This document shows, piece by piece, positions 1-5,752 of a DNA stretch of 6,057 nucleotides. The stretch covers positions 1 to 6,057 of the forward strand of contig JAUXIP010000144.1 in NCBI GenBank assembly GCA_030620935.1. Direction: 5' to 3'. The position numbers were made by a program, and so were the translations under genes. Numbering within the stretch: the first letter of the stretch is position 1; the number at the start of each line of letters is the position of its first letter. Below the pieces are notes generated by a model. It was given only the letters and a program-made list of their open reading frames with translations, had not been told where the DNA came from and searched no databases. The stretch comes from Deltaproteobacteria bacterium (GTDB lineage Bacteria; Desulfobacterota_B; Binatia; UBA9968).

Positions 1-182
1 GCCACGGCCGGGAAGATAGGTTTGAACGAGAGCAGTTGGAGTTTCACGAGAGGGTGCGAAAAGGCTTTCTAGAGCTGGCGCAAGCGGAGCCGAAGCGGAT
101 TTATCGTCTGGATGCTTCACGCCCTGTTCAGAAAGTGCATGAACAGATCAAAAGAGTAGTGGATCAGAGAATGAGTGGTTAG
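1..182 (+). CDS. tmk: Thymidylate kinase, C-terminal fragment
   Basis: This is the last 59 codons of a gene that begins left of the window; the reading frame starts at base 3 (CAC) and ends at TAG 180-182. The enzyme phosphorylates dTMP to dTDP in the cytoplasm. The visible part reads DRFE, then LEFHERVRKGFLELA, then EPKRIYRLDASRP, which matches the lid/C-terminal region of bacterial Tmk, where a D-R-F/I-E segment precedes the F-x-x-x-V-R-x-G-Y/F helix and a closing I-D-A strand. The P-loop half is outside the window. Its stop codon lies inside the first heptamer repeats of the intergenic element that follows. The position directly before holB is a common bacterial arrangement and supports the call. 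Confidence 0.9.
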   Translation, partial: HGREDRFEREQLEFHERVRKGFLELAQAEPKRIYRLDASRPVQKVHEQIKRVVDQRMSG

Positions 183-227
183 TGGTTAGTTGTTGGTTGT
201 TAGGCCAACAACTAAAAACCAAAAACT
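174..227. repeat. Heptamer repeat / hairpin element A between tmk and holB
   Basis: Four 7-bp units run head to tail at 174-201: AGTGGTT twice, then AGTTGTT and GGTTGTT. After a 5-bp centre (202-206), three units follow in opposite orientation at 207-227: AACAACT, AAAAACC and AAAAACT. The inner part forms a perfect 11-bp inverted repeat, TTAGTTGTTGG (186-196) with CCAACAACTAA (205-215), around an 8-nt loop. The tmk stop codon is within the second unit boundary (180-182) and the element ends 5 bp before the holB GTG. There is no T-tract after the hairpin, so it does not look like an intrinsic terminator, and cotranscription of holB is expected. Confidence 0.8.
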
Positions 228-232
228 AAGCC

Positions 233-1228
233 GTGTCTTTCTCCGATATTTTAGGCCATAAGAAGCAGCTGGCGATCCTCAAGCTAAGCTTGGAGAAAGA
301 TCGTTTACATCACGCTTATCTTTTTTTGGGGCCCGAGGGGGTCGGAAAAAAGACCATAGCCCTTTCTTTGGCGATGTCGACCCAGTGTCTTGAAAGCGCT
401 CATGACTTTTGCGGCCGATGCGATCATTGTGTTCGAGTTCAGACAGGCAATCATCCTGATGTCCGTTTGGTCGAACCCCTGGCGGGGAAGAAGGAGATCG
501 GCATTCAACAGGTCCGAGACCTGGAGAAGGAGCTGAGTTTTCGTCCTTTTTTCGGGCGGAAAAAAATAGCGATCTTGGATCCCGCCTCGCTGATGAACTT
601 CTCTTCCCAAAACGCCATATTGAAAACCCTTGAGGAGCCCCCGGGAGATTCTCTCCTGATCTTAGTTTCCACTAGCACTGGAGAGCTACTCCCCACGCTG
701 TTGTCTCGCTGTCTCCGGCTCGTTTTTGCTCCTCTTCCGTTGGAACTCGTGGCGAATTATTTAATCTCAAAAAAGGGCATGAACCGGCAAGCGGCTGAAG
801 GTCTGGCGGCAGTGACCATGGGAAGCTTAGGGAAGGCGTTGACTGCCGACGCAGCAGAAACGATGGAGACAAGAAAAAAATGGGCGGAACGACTTTGTGC
901 CCTGGGGCAAAATGATTATCGGGGGGCGGTCGCAGTGGCCGAGGAGCTTTCAGGCGCGAGAGAGGAGTCCTTGAGATTTCTGGAATGGGCGCAGGGATGG
1001 TATCGGGATGTTTTGGTCTATCGTATTACAGGGAGCAGCCAGGGGATCTGCAATCTCGACATGATGAAGAATATCGAGCAGCAAGCAGCAGTTCTAAATT
1101 CAGACCGGCTTCTTTCTCTTTTGTCCCAAGCCGTGACGGCCGCCGCGAAAATCCAGAGGAACGTCAATCGCCGCATGGCATTGGAAAACTTCTTGCTGAA
1201 AGTTTCAGGTTTGGAGTTTAGAGTTTAA
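233..1228 (+). CDS. holB: DNA polymerase III delta' subunit (clamp loader)
   Basis: A 331-residue AAA+ protein of the clamp loader that opens and loads the beta sliding clamp during replication. The N-terminus (SFSDILGHKKQL, then RLHHAYLFLGPEGVGKK) is typical of delta'. A Walker A motif is at about 33-41 (GPEGVGKKT). Four zinc-ligand cysteines are at 52, 60, 63 and 66 (C-x7-C-x2-C-x2-C). LEEPP is at 133-137 and the sensor-1 SRC motif at 158-160. The Walker B position reads KIAILDPASLM (111-121), with only one acidic residue where active ATPases have D-E/D-D, so ATP hydrolysis by this subunit is doubtful, as is usual for delta'. The remainder is the helical collar domain. The start is GTG at 233, 50 bp after tmk; it fits the family N-terminus, but no Shine-Dalgarno sequence is visible because the repeat element occupies that position. 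The last codons and the TAA stop lie within the second repeat element. Confidence 0.9.
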   Translation: MSFSDILGHKKQLAILKLSLEKDRLHHAYLFLGPEGVGKKTIALSLAMSTQCLESAHDFCGRCDHCVRVQTGNHPDVRLVEPLAGKKEIGIQQVRDLEKELSFRPFFGRKKIAILDPASLMNFSSQNAILKTLEEPPGDSLLILVSTSTGELLPTLLSRCLRLVFAPLPLELVANYLISKKGMNRQAAEGLAAVTMGSLGKALTADAAETMETRKKWAERLCALGQNDYRGAVAVAEELSGAREESLRFLEWAQGWYRDVLVYRITGSSQGICNLDMMKNIEQQAAVLNSDRLLSLLSQAVTAAAKIQRNVNRRMALENFLLKVSGLEFRV

Positions 1229-1243
1229 CTCGCAACTCAAAAC
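1209..1243. repeat. Heptamer repeat / hairpin element B between holB and metG
   Basis: Five contiguous 7-bp units cover 1209-1243: GTTTGGA, GTTTAGA, GTTTAAC, then TCGCAAC and TCAAAAC, the last two in the inverted sense. AGTTTAGAGTT (1215-1225) pairs with AACTCAAAACT (1234-1244) with one mismatch, leaving an 8-nt loop (1226-1233). The holB stop codon TAA (1226-1228) is the first part of the loop, so the element encodes the holB C-terminal residues LEFRV. It ends 5 bp before the metG ATG, leaving no room for a normal ribosome binding site. There is no T-tract, so it is not an intrinsic terminator. Confidence 0.75.
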
Positions 1244-1248
1244 TGATT

Positions 1249-2787
1249 ATGGAGCGGATTTACCTTACAACGCCTCTTTACTACGTCAATGCAGAACCCC
1301 ACTTGGGGCATACGTACACGACCATCATTGCGGATACGCTCAAACGTTACTACCAAAGCGAGGGGGCCGAGACATTTCTTCTCACCGGCACCGATGAGCA
1401 CGGGGATAAGATCGCCCAGGCGGCGAGCGAGAACGGCATGGAGCCCAAGGCCTATGCGGACCGTGTCAGCGCGATTTTCCGCTCCACCTGGGATGCCTGC
1501 GGCATCTCCTACGACCATTTCATCCGGACGACGGATTCTTATCACAAGGAAACCGTACAACAGATTCTGCAAAAGATTTATGACCAGGGAGATATTTATT
1601 TCGGCGAGTACGGGGGATTTTATTGCTACGGCTGCGAGCGTTTTTACACGGAAAAGGAGTTGGTTGCAGGCAAATGTCCTGACCACCAAAAAGAGCCTGC
1701 CTTCATCCAGGAAAAAAACTATTTCTTCCGTATGAGCAAGTACCAGCAACAACTCCTCGACCATATTCAAAGCCATCCGGACTTCATCCGCCCCGACCGT
1801 TACCGCGCGGAGGTGCTAGCGTTCCTGCGCGAGCCGCTCGAAGATCTCTGCATCTCGCGTCCCAAGAGTCGGCTACAATGGGGCATCCCGCTGCCGTTTG
1901 ACGCGAATTATGTTACCTATGTCTGGTTTGACGCCCTGATCAATTATGTCAGCGCCCTTAAGCACCGCGGCGAAGCGTTTTTTCGCGCGTTCTGGTCTAA
2001 CGCCAACCATCTCATTGCTAAGGACATCCTAAAACCTCACGGAGTTTTTTGGCCCACTATGCTCATGGCTGCCGGTCTCCCTCTTTATGACCATCTCAAC
2101 GTCCATGGCTATTGGGTGATGGAGTCAGGCAAGATGTCCAAAAGCCTCGGCAATGTCGTACGTCCTTTAGAGATGAAAGAGCGTTACGGCATGGATGCCT
2201 TCCGCTATTTTCTTCTGCGCGAGATGGTCTTTGGGCAGGATGCCAAATTCTCTTTGGTTGCCTTTGTGACACGTATTAACGCCGATTTAGCAAACAACCT
2301 GGGAAATTTGATCAGCCGAGTCCTGGCGATGCAGCAACGTTATTTTGACGGTGTTGTCCAGCCCTTGGGTTCGAATTGGGCCGACGAAGATCAGGAACTT
2401 AAAGAAAAGTTTCTTCAGGCCGAGGGTGATCTAAAGCAGCATATGGAAAAACTCCATTTTCATCGCGCCCTGGAAGCGGTTTGGGGAGCTATCGATCATG
2501 CGAACCGCTACATCGTCCAAACTTCTCCATTTGTCCTAATTAAAGATTCCAGCAAGCGCGGGAGGGTCGGCGAGGTATTGCACCACTTGCTTGAGGCCAT
2601 CAGGACAGCGAGCCGGCTTCTCTCTCCTTTTCTTCCGGAGACCGCCAAGGAGATCCACGCGCTTCTCGCTGTGCCCGAAAAGGCTTTAGTCCAATCACCT
2701 CCTTGGGGTGAATTTTTCTCGGCTGGTCACAAGGTCGAGCCGCCCAAGGTTTTGTTCCCACGCATTGAGCCGCTCGCCGAAGAATAG
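1249..2787 (+). CDS. metG: Methionine--tRNA ligase
   Basis: A 512-residue cytosolic class I aminoacyl-tRNA synthetase that charges tRNA-Met. The Rossmann-fold catalytic domain opens with IYLTTPLYYVNAEPHLGH, the HIGH signature being HLGH at 18-21, followed by TGTDEHG (47-52). The connective zinc knuckle has C126, C129, C143 and H146 (C-x2-C-x13-C-x2-H), the single-zinc arrangement of Thermus-like enzymes. WGIPLP (211-216) and TYVWFDALINYVSA (223-236) follow. The KMSKS loop is exact at 295-299. The C-terminal half is the helical anticodon-binding domain, including NRYIVQTSPF at 419-428, where the family usually has P-W. The protein ends without the roughly 110-residue Trbp111/EMAP-like tRNA-binding tail that longer MetRS proteins carry, so it is the short form. 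ATG 1249 follows holB by 20 bp, with no Shine-Dalgarno, and is the natural family start. The TAG stop abuts the next ATG. Confidence 0.95.
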   Translation: MERIYLTTPLYYVNAEPHLGHTYTTIIADTLKRYYQSEGAETFLLTGTDEHGDKIAQAASENGMEPKAYADRVSAIFRSTWDACGISYDHFIRTTDSYHKETVQQILQKIYDQGDIYFGEYGGFYCYGCERFYTEKELVAGKCPDHQKEPAFIQEKNYFFRMSKYQQQLLDHIQSHPDFIRPDRYRAEVLAFLREPLEDLCISRPKSRLQWGIPLPFDANYVTYVWFDALINYVSALKHRGEAFFRAFWSNANHLIAKDILKPHGVFWPTMLMAAGLPLYDHLNVHGYWVMESGKMSKSLGNVVRPLEMKERYGMDAFRYFLLREMVFGQDAKFSLVAFVTRINADLANNLGNLISRVLAMQQRYFDGVVQPLGSNWADEDQELKEKFLQAEGDLKQHMEKLHFHRALEAVWGAIDHANRYIVQTSPFVLIKDSSKRGRVGEVLHHLLEAIRTASRLLSPFLPETAKEIHALLAVPEKALVQSPPWGEFFSAGHKVEPPKVLFPRIEPLAEE

Positions 2788-3597
2788 ATGGATTCCCAAA
2801 ACAGCCAGCTTAGCCAGTTTAATCTGGGGCTGATCGACAGTCACGCCCACATCCAAGGCGATGAGTTTGCCGGCGATGTAGAGGGGGTGGTGAGCCGCGC
2901 TCGGGAAGCAGGCGTGGAAAAGATCATTGTGGTAGGCGGAGCCGGAGATCTATCAAGCAATGATGCGGCGCTTAAATTGGCTGAAGCCTATCCTGGGCTC
3001 CATGCCACCGTCGGAATGCACCCCCATGACGCCAAGGAAGTCAGCGAAGCAGATTTGGCCAGACTCAAGGAGCTTTCCCAGGGGCCTAAGGTGGTGGCCA
3101 TTGGGGAAACCGGGCTCGATTTCTATTACAATCACTCACCACGGAAGGTCCAGATAGAGATTTTCCGCCGTTTCATTCAGATGGCGCTGGAAACTGAGCT
3201 TCCTCTTGTCGTTCACGACCGCGACGCGCACCGCGAGATCGCCGACATGCTTCAGCAAGAGGGCGGAGGAAAGCTCGAGGGGGTCATCCACTGCTTTACC
3301 GGAGACTACGAGGCCGCCAGAAAGTTTCTGGACCTGGGTTTTTACCTTTCCTTCAGCGGGATCGTGACTTTTAAAAATGCCGAGGGTCTGCGCGAGGCAG
3401 TGAGAAGAGCACCGTTGGATCGAATACTCGTCGAAACCGATTCGCCTTATCTCGCCCCGGTGCCCCATCGGAGCAAGCGCAACGAGCCGGCCTTTGTTCG
3501 TCACGTAGCTGAGAAGGTCGCTGAAGTGCGTGGTATCCCACTACATGAGGTGGCCCAAGTGACGGCCCGGAACACTCAGGCGCTGTTTGGGCTTTGA
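2788..3597 (+). CDS. tatD: TatD-family metal-dependent hydrolase (DNase)
   Basis: A 269-residue TIM-barrel amidohydrolase-superfamily protein. TatD relatives are Mg2+/divalent-metal 3'-5' exonucleases or DNases acting in DNA repair and turnover. Expected metal ligands are all present: H19 and H21 (DSHAHI), E107 (GETGLDFY), H143 (VVHDRDA), H168 (GVIHCFTG) and D218 (VETDSPYLAP). PHRSKRNEPAFV at 226-237 is the characteristic late family motif. The ATG directly follows the metG stop with zero spacing, and metG-tatD adjacency is widespread, so translational coupling is likely; only a weak purine-rich stretch (GAAGAA) precedes it. About 14 residues precede the IDSHAH strand, longer than the usual two or three, but no alternative ATG, GTG or TTG lies between. 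The precise substrate cannot be told from sequence. Confidence 0.93.
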   Translation: MDSQNSQLSQFNLGLIDSHAHIQGDEFAGDVEGVVSRAREAGVEKIIVVGGAGDLSSNDAALKLAEAYPGLHATVGMHPHDAKEVSEADLARLKELSQGPKVVAIGETGLDFYYNHSPRKVQIEIFRRFIQMALETELPLVVHDRDAHREIADMLQQEGGGKLEGVIHCFTGDYEAARKFLDLGFYLSFSGIVTFKNAEGLREAVRRAPLDRILVETDSPYLAPVPHRSKRNEPAFVRHVAEKVAEVRGIPLHEVAQVTARNTQALFGL

Positions 3598-3603
3598 TCC
3601 CCC

Positions 3604-3627
3604 CTGATCTGTCCCTATCTAGATCAG
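3604..3627. terminator. Possible transcript-end hairpin in the convergent gap
   Basis: CTGATCT (3604-3610) and AGATCAG (3621-3627) form a perfect 7-bp inverted repeat with a 10-nt loop, 6 bp after the tatD stop and between converging genes. Location favours a transcript-end structure for either strand. Neither strand has a run of T after the stem, so it is not a canonical intrinsic terminator; the call is weak. Confidence 0.3.
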
Positions 3628-3705
3628 AGCGACCAAAAGAGCCAGCAGAATTAGTCCCTGAGCAAGAACGGTCTCTAGGGCAAACTTGTCCAGTATCAGA
3701 AAGGA
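3619..3705 (-). pseudogene. In-frame TM7-like tail after the FTR1 stop codon (candidate remnant)
   Basis: Reading on past the permease TAG (3706-3708) in the same frame gives 28 sense codons and then a second TAG (3619-3621). The peptide begins SFLILDKFALETVLAQ and continues GLILLALLVALI, a strong hydrophobic helix. It resembles the permease's own seventh helix: ETVLAQGLILL against ETTVAQMVIVL (residues 463-473), with E, T, A, Q, I and L shared. There is no ATG, GTG or TTG in the stretch, so it is not an independent gene. It could be the remaining 3' end of a second or replaced FTR1 copy, or a C-terminal extension reached by stop-codon readthrough. The remnant reading is inference. Confidence 0.4.
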
Positions 3706-5208
3706 CTATTTCGCCGGCGGTCTCTGACCAGACTGATTCAGTTCGGTCGCTCTGCGGGATCGGTCGACAAGAGATATCGTCGCTACCCCCAATACGATCA
3801 CCATCTGCGCGACAGTCGTCTCCCAGGTTGGGAAGAGGCCCAGTAAACCGTTTTCGGGAAGAAAATCGGCCGGGGAGGCACTGAGAACACCGGCAACCTG
3901 CAGAGCATGGATGCCGGTTCCGACAAATTTAAAGGCTAAATAATAAAGCAACAGGCTGGTGCCGAGGAAAAAGGGACGGGTGGGAATACGAAGACCAAAA
4001 GTAAGGATAAGGACGCCGATGACCACCAGCCCGGCGGCGCCAAATACCAAGCCGAGGAGCAAGTCTTGCAGTGAGATGGATGGAGCCATGCCGACATAGA
4101 ACAGAACGGTCTCCGCCCCTTCACGAAACACGGCCAGAAAGGCGATCACCGCTAATGAAAGCAGACTGTTCTTCGCCAGTGCCGCCTTGCCTTTATCATG
4201 AATATACCGGTGCCAGGCATCAAGGCTCACCTTTGAGTGGAGCCAATGCCCCACGTATACGAGCATAGCTGCGGCAATAAGCCCCGTCAGTCCTTCTAAT
4301 AGCTCTCGATTGACTCCAGCATCGGCCTGGGAAAAGACGAAGGTGACTACAAAGGCGATGACGACACTGGCCGCGACGCCGGCTGCGCTCCCGGCCCAAA
4401 TCCAAGGTTTTTTCTCCGCATTGTTAGTTTTGGTAAGGAAGGCAAGGAGTGCGGCCACCACTAAAAGCGCCTCCATTCCTTCGCGGAGCAAAATCACTGC
4501 GGCGTCAAATTTTCCGTACCGCATGTCGGAGACGGCAAAGGGCTCCAAATCGGTTTTCATCCGTGTCAGCGTGGCTCGCGCGGTCGCTAGGTCCGGCGGG
4601 CTCTGGGTGATGACCGCGTAGGCCTTTGCCATGTTATTTTCTGTGTCCGTATAGGTTCGGGCCGATTTGGCTTTGACCAATCCTTCAACTTCGATCCAGT
4701 CGCGCCTGAAACTGCTGATTTCTTCGGCCGCCCCTGCCCGGTCATTGGCGTCCAGCTTTGCTTGAGCCCGATCCAGGCGTGCGACCAGTGTCGATAGGGT
4801 TACAGGGCCGTGCAGTGCGGTTGCGGCCTTCGTATGGGTGGAGAAATCACCCCGGGTAAAAGTCCGGATTTGCGTACGAAGCTGGCCAAGAGCAGCCTCA
4901 GCCTTATGAATGTCGAAGGGCTCCGTCTCCAGACCGTATCTGAGATCGACCATCGACTCCTCGATAGCTCGGTAGCTCGCTTTTGACTGCTCTCGGATGC
5001 CATCCTCGATATTGTACCACCCATCTTCAAAAGCTGTATAAGACGATCGGGCCTCCACCAGATTGCCGGATTGAAGCTGTGCCTCCAGATGATCGAGATG
5101 CTTTGCAAACCCTGAAAGCTGCTCCGCGGGGCTGGCCGCGCCTACCGGGTAGGCGCTCAATAAAAGCATGAGGGCTAGGAGCGAGCTTACTACCGATCGG
5201 CTTATCAC
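3706..5208 (-). CDS. FTR1-family iron permease with periplasmic repeat domain
   Basis: A 500-residue inner-membrane protein expected to import iron. Residues 1-25 are a signal peptide (hydrophobic core LLALMLLLSA, cleavage near GAA-S). Residues 28-115 and 137-222 are two copies of a helical domain on the exported side. The first contains FEDGWYNIEDG (60-70) and YRAIEESM (79-86); the second is more diverged (DWIEVEGLV, 170-178). Residues about 236-482 form the FTR1 domain with seven predicted membrane segments. It contains the two diagnostic motifs REGME (242-246) and REGAE (362-366), whose Arg and Glu residues are needed for iron passage in FTR1/EfeU proteins. The start is GTG 5208, supported by a good ribosome binding site and by the signal peptide. 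It lies 25 bp downstream of the small exported-protein gene, so the two form an operon. EfeO, EfeB, P19 and multicopper oxidase genes are absent from the window. EfeU-like is the nearest familiar type, but the N-terminal repeats set it apart, so no symbol is given. Confidence 0.88.
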   Translation of the reverse strand: MISRSVVSSLLALMLLLSAYPVGAASPAEQLSGFAKHLDHLEAQLQSGNLVEARSSYTAFEDGWYNIEDGIREQSKASYRAIEESMVDLRYGLETEPFDIHKAEAALGQLRTQIRTFTRGDFSTHTKAATALHGPVTLSTLVARLDRAQAKLDANDRAGAAEEISSFRRDWIEVEGLVKAKSARTYTDTENNMAKAYAVITQSPPDLATARATLTRMKTDLEPFAVSDMRYGKFDAAVILLREGMEALLVVAALLAFLTKTNNAEKKPWIWAGSAAGVAASVVIAFVVTFVFSQADAGVNRELLEGLTGLIAAAMLVYVGHWLHSKVSLDAWHRYIHDKGKAALAKNSLLSLAVIAFLAVFREGAETVLFYVGMAPSISLQDLLLGLVFGAAGLVVIGVLILTFGLRIPTRPFFLGTSLLLYYLAFKFVGTGIHALQVAGVLSASPADFLPENGLLGLFPTWETTVAQMVIVLGVATISLVDRSRRATELNQSGQRPPAK

Positions 5209-5215
5209 TTTTGCA

Positions 5216-5222
5216 TCTCCTA
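5216..5222 (-). promoter_or_regulatory. Ribosome binding site of the FTR1 permease
   Basis: On the minus strand TAGGAGA sits 7 nt before the GTG at 5208. This strong Shine-Dalgarno match decides the non-ATG start. An ATG in the spacer (ATGCAAAAG) is out of frame with the permease. Confidence 0.75.
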
Positions 5223-5233
5223 CCTTATCAAGC

Positions 5234-5635
5234 TCATTTCAGGGCCGGCAGGGCGCCATTGATAGTTGCCTCTAGTTGTTTAAGGGCCGACAACGCCTTG
5301 TTCTTGTCGGGATGATCCGGTTTAAGGAGCCGGACCTTCACATCGCCCATGGATCGCTCGATCTTGCGATAATTGTCACGGGACTTGGATCGGACGCCGT
5401 CTTCGATCCTCTCCCATCCTTCGTCAAAGTCTCGATAATGCTGTTTCGCCCCTTGAAAGTCGCCTTTTTGAAGTACCTCTATTGCCAGCTCTACGTGCTT
5501 ATTCAGCTCCCGCAGCTGGCTCGACGACGACCTCTCGCTTGCGACTACAGGAGCAAGTGCATGGACAGTTAAGACAAACCAAGCCAAAATTAATCCGCTG
5601 CCGATCTTGGACAATCTGCTAAAAAGAGCTCCCAT
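5234..5635 (-). CDS. Small exported helical protein, paralogue of the permease N-terminal repeat
   Basis: A 133-residue protein with an N-terminal signal sequence (hydrophobic core about 13-30, cleavage near VVA-S at 31-34) and a mature, probably all-helical domain of about 100 residues. I do not recognise a named family. The domain clearly matches the first exported repeat of the adjacent permease: FDEGWERIEDGVR at 70-82 against FEDGWYNIEDGIR, and YRKIERSMGDVK at 89-100 against YRAIEESMVDLR, with the same spacing. The conserved Trp, Glu and Asp residues sit in amphipathic helices and could bind metal; there are no Cys residues and no haem CxxCH motif. It is the first gene of the operon, 25 bp before the permease. 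The likely role is a soluble or signal-anchored periplasmic partner of the permease, such as an iron donor; this is inferred from context. ATG 5635 has AGGGA at 5641-5645 (minus strand), 5 nt upstream. Confidence 0.85.
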   Translation of the reverse strand: MGALFSRLSKIGSGLILAWFVLTVHALAPVVASERSSSSQLRELNKHVELAIEVLQKGDFQGAKQHYRDFDEGWERIEDGVRSKSRDNYRKIERSMGDVKVRLLKPDHPDKNKALSALKQLEATINGALPALK

Positions 5636-5703
5636 GGTTTTCCCTACGTTTCCTTGATCTTTCCTGGTTCCTGCAATAAGATGACCCAGCTAGTTGATGC
5701 CAT

Positions 5704-5720
5704 CGAATATCTAATATTCG
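5704..5720. promoter_or_regulatory. Candidate metalloregulator operator (7-3-7 palindrome)
   Basis: CGAATAT (5704-5710) and ATATTCG (5714-5720) are perfect inverted arms around CTA. The palindrome lies in the divergent region between the iron operon and the DtxR-type gene. It runs from the -10 element to past the predicted start site of the minus-strand promoter. It also sits just upstream of TATAAG (5721-5726), a possible -10 for the regulator gene. A dimeric DtxR/MntR protein bound here could block both promoters. The sequence does not match the classical DtxR/IdeR or MntR boxes, so the assignment rests on position and symmetry. Confidence 0.55.
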
Positions 5721-5747
5721 TATAAGCGAAAAAAGAAAGTTTGTCAA
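5719..5747 (-). promoter_or_regulatory. Predicted sigma-70-type promoter of the iron operon
   Basis: On the minus strand a perfect -35 TTGACA (5742-5747) is followed after 17 bp by TATACG (5719-5724), a 4-of-6 match to the -10 consensus. Transcription would begin near 5712, at the centre of the palindrome, giving a leader of about 77 nt before the small exported-protein gene. Confidence 0.55.
5721..5726 (+). promoter_or_regulatory. Possible -10 element of the regulator gene
   Basis: TATAAG matches five of six -10 consensus bases and lies 26 bp before the regulator ATG. No -35 at normal spacing is seen; the nearest candidate, TTGATG at 5694-5699, is 21 bp away. The call is therefore weak. Confidence 0.3.
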
Positions 5748-5752
5748 ACGGA

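Noticed and set aside
186..215. Intrinsic terminator after tmk
   Set aside because: The stem is strong, but no T-run follows and holB starts 18 bp later in the same direction; treated as a repeat element instead.
1237..1776. 179-codon open frame on the minus strand
   Set aside because: It lies fully antisense to metG, which has all catalytic motifs; the predicted peptide has no recognisable domain.
3656..3680. Second hairpin in the convergent gap (CCCTGAG with CTCTAGGG)
   Set aside because: The pairing needs a bulge, has no T-tract, and the bases are explained by the in-frame hydrophobic tail.
3594..3884. 96-codon plus-strand open frame after tatD
   Set aside because: It overlaps the antisense 3' end of the permease gene and shows no domain, no Shine-Dalgarno and a composition rich in Arg, Ser and Pro typical of shadow frames.
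5694..5726. Complete plus-strand promoter using TTGATG and TATAAG
   Set aside because: The 21-bp spacer is too long for a sigma-70 promoter; only the -10 candidate was kept, at low confidence.
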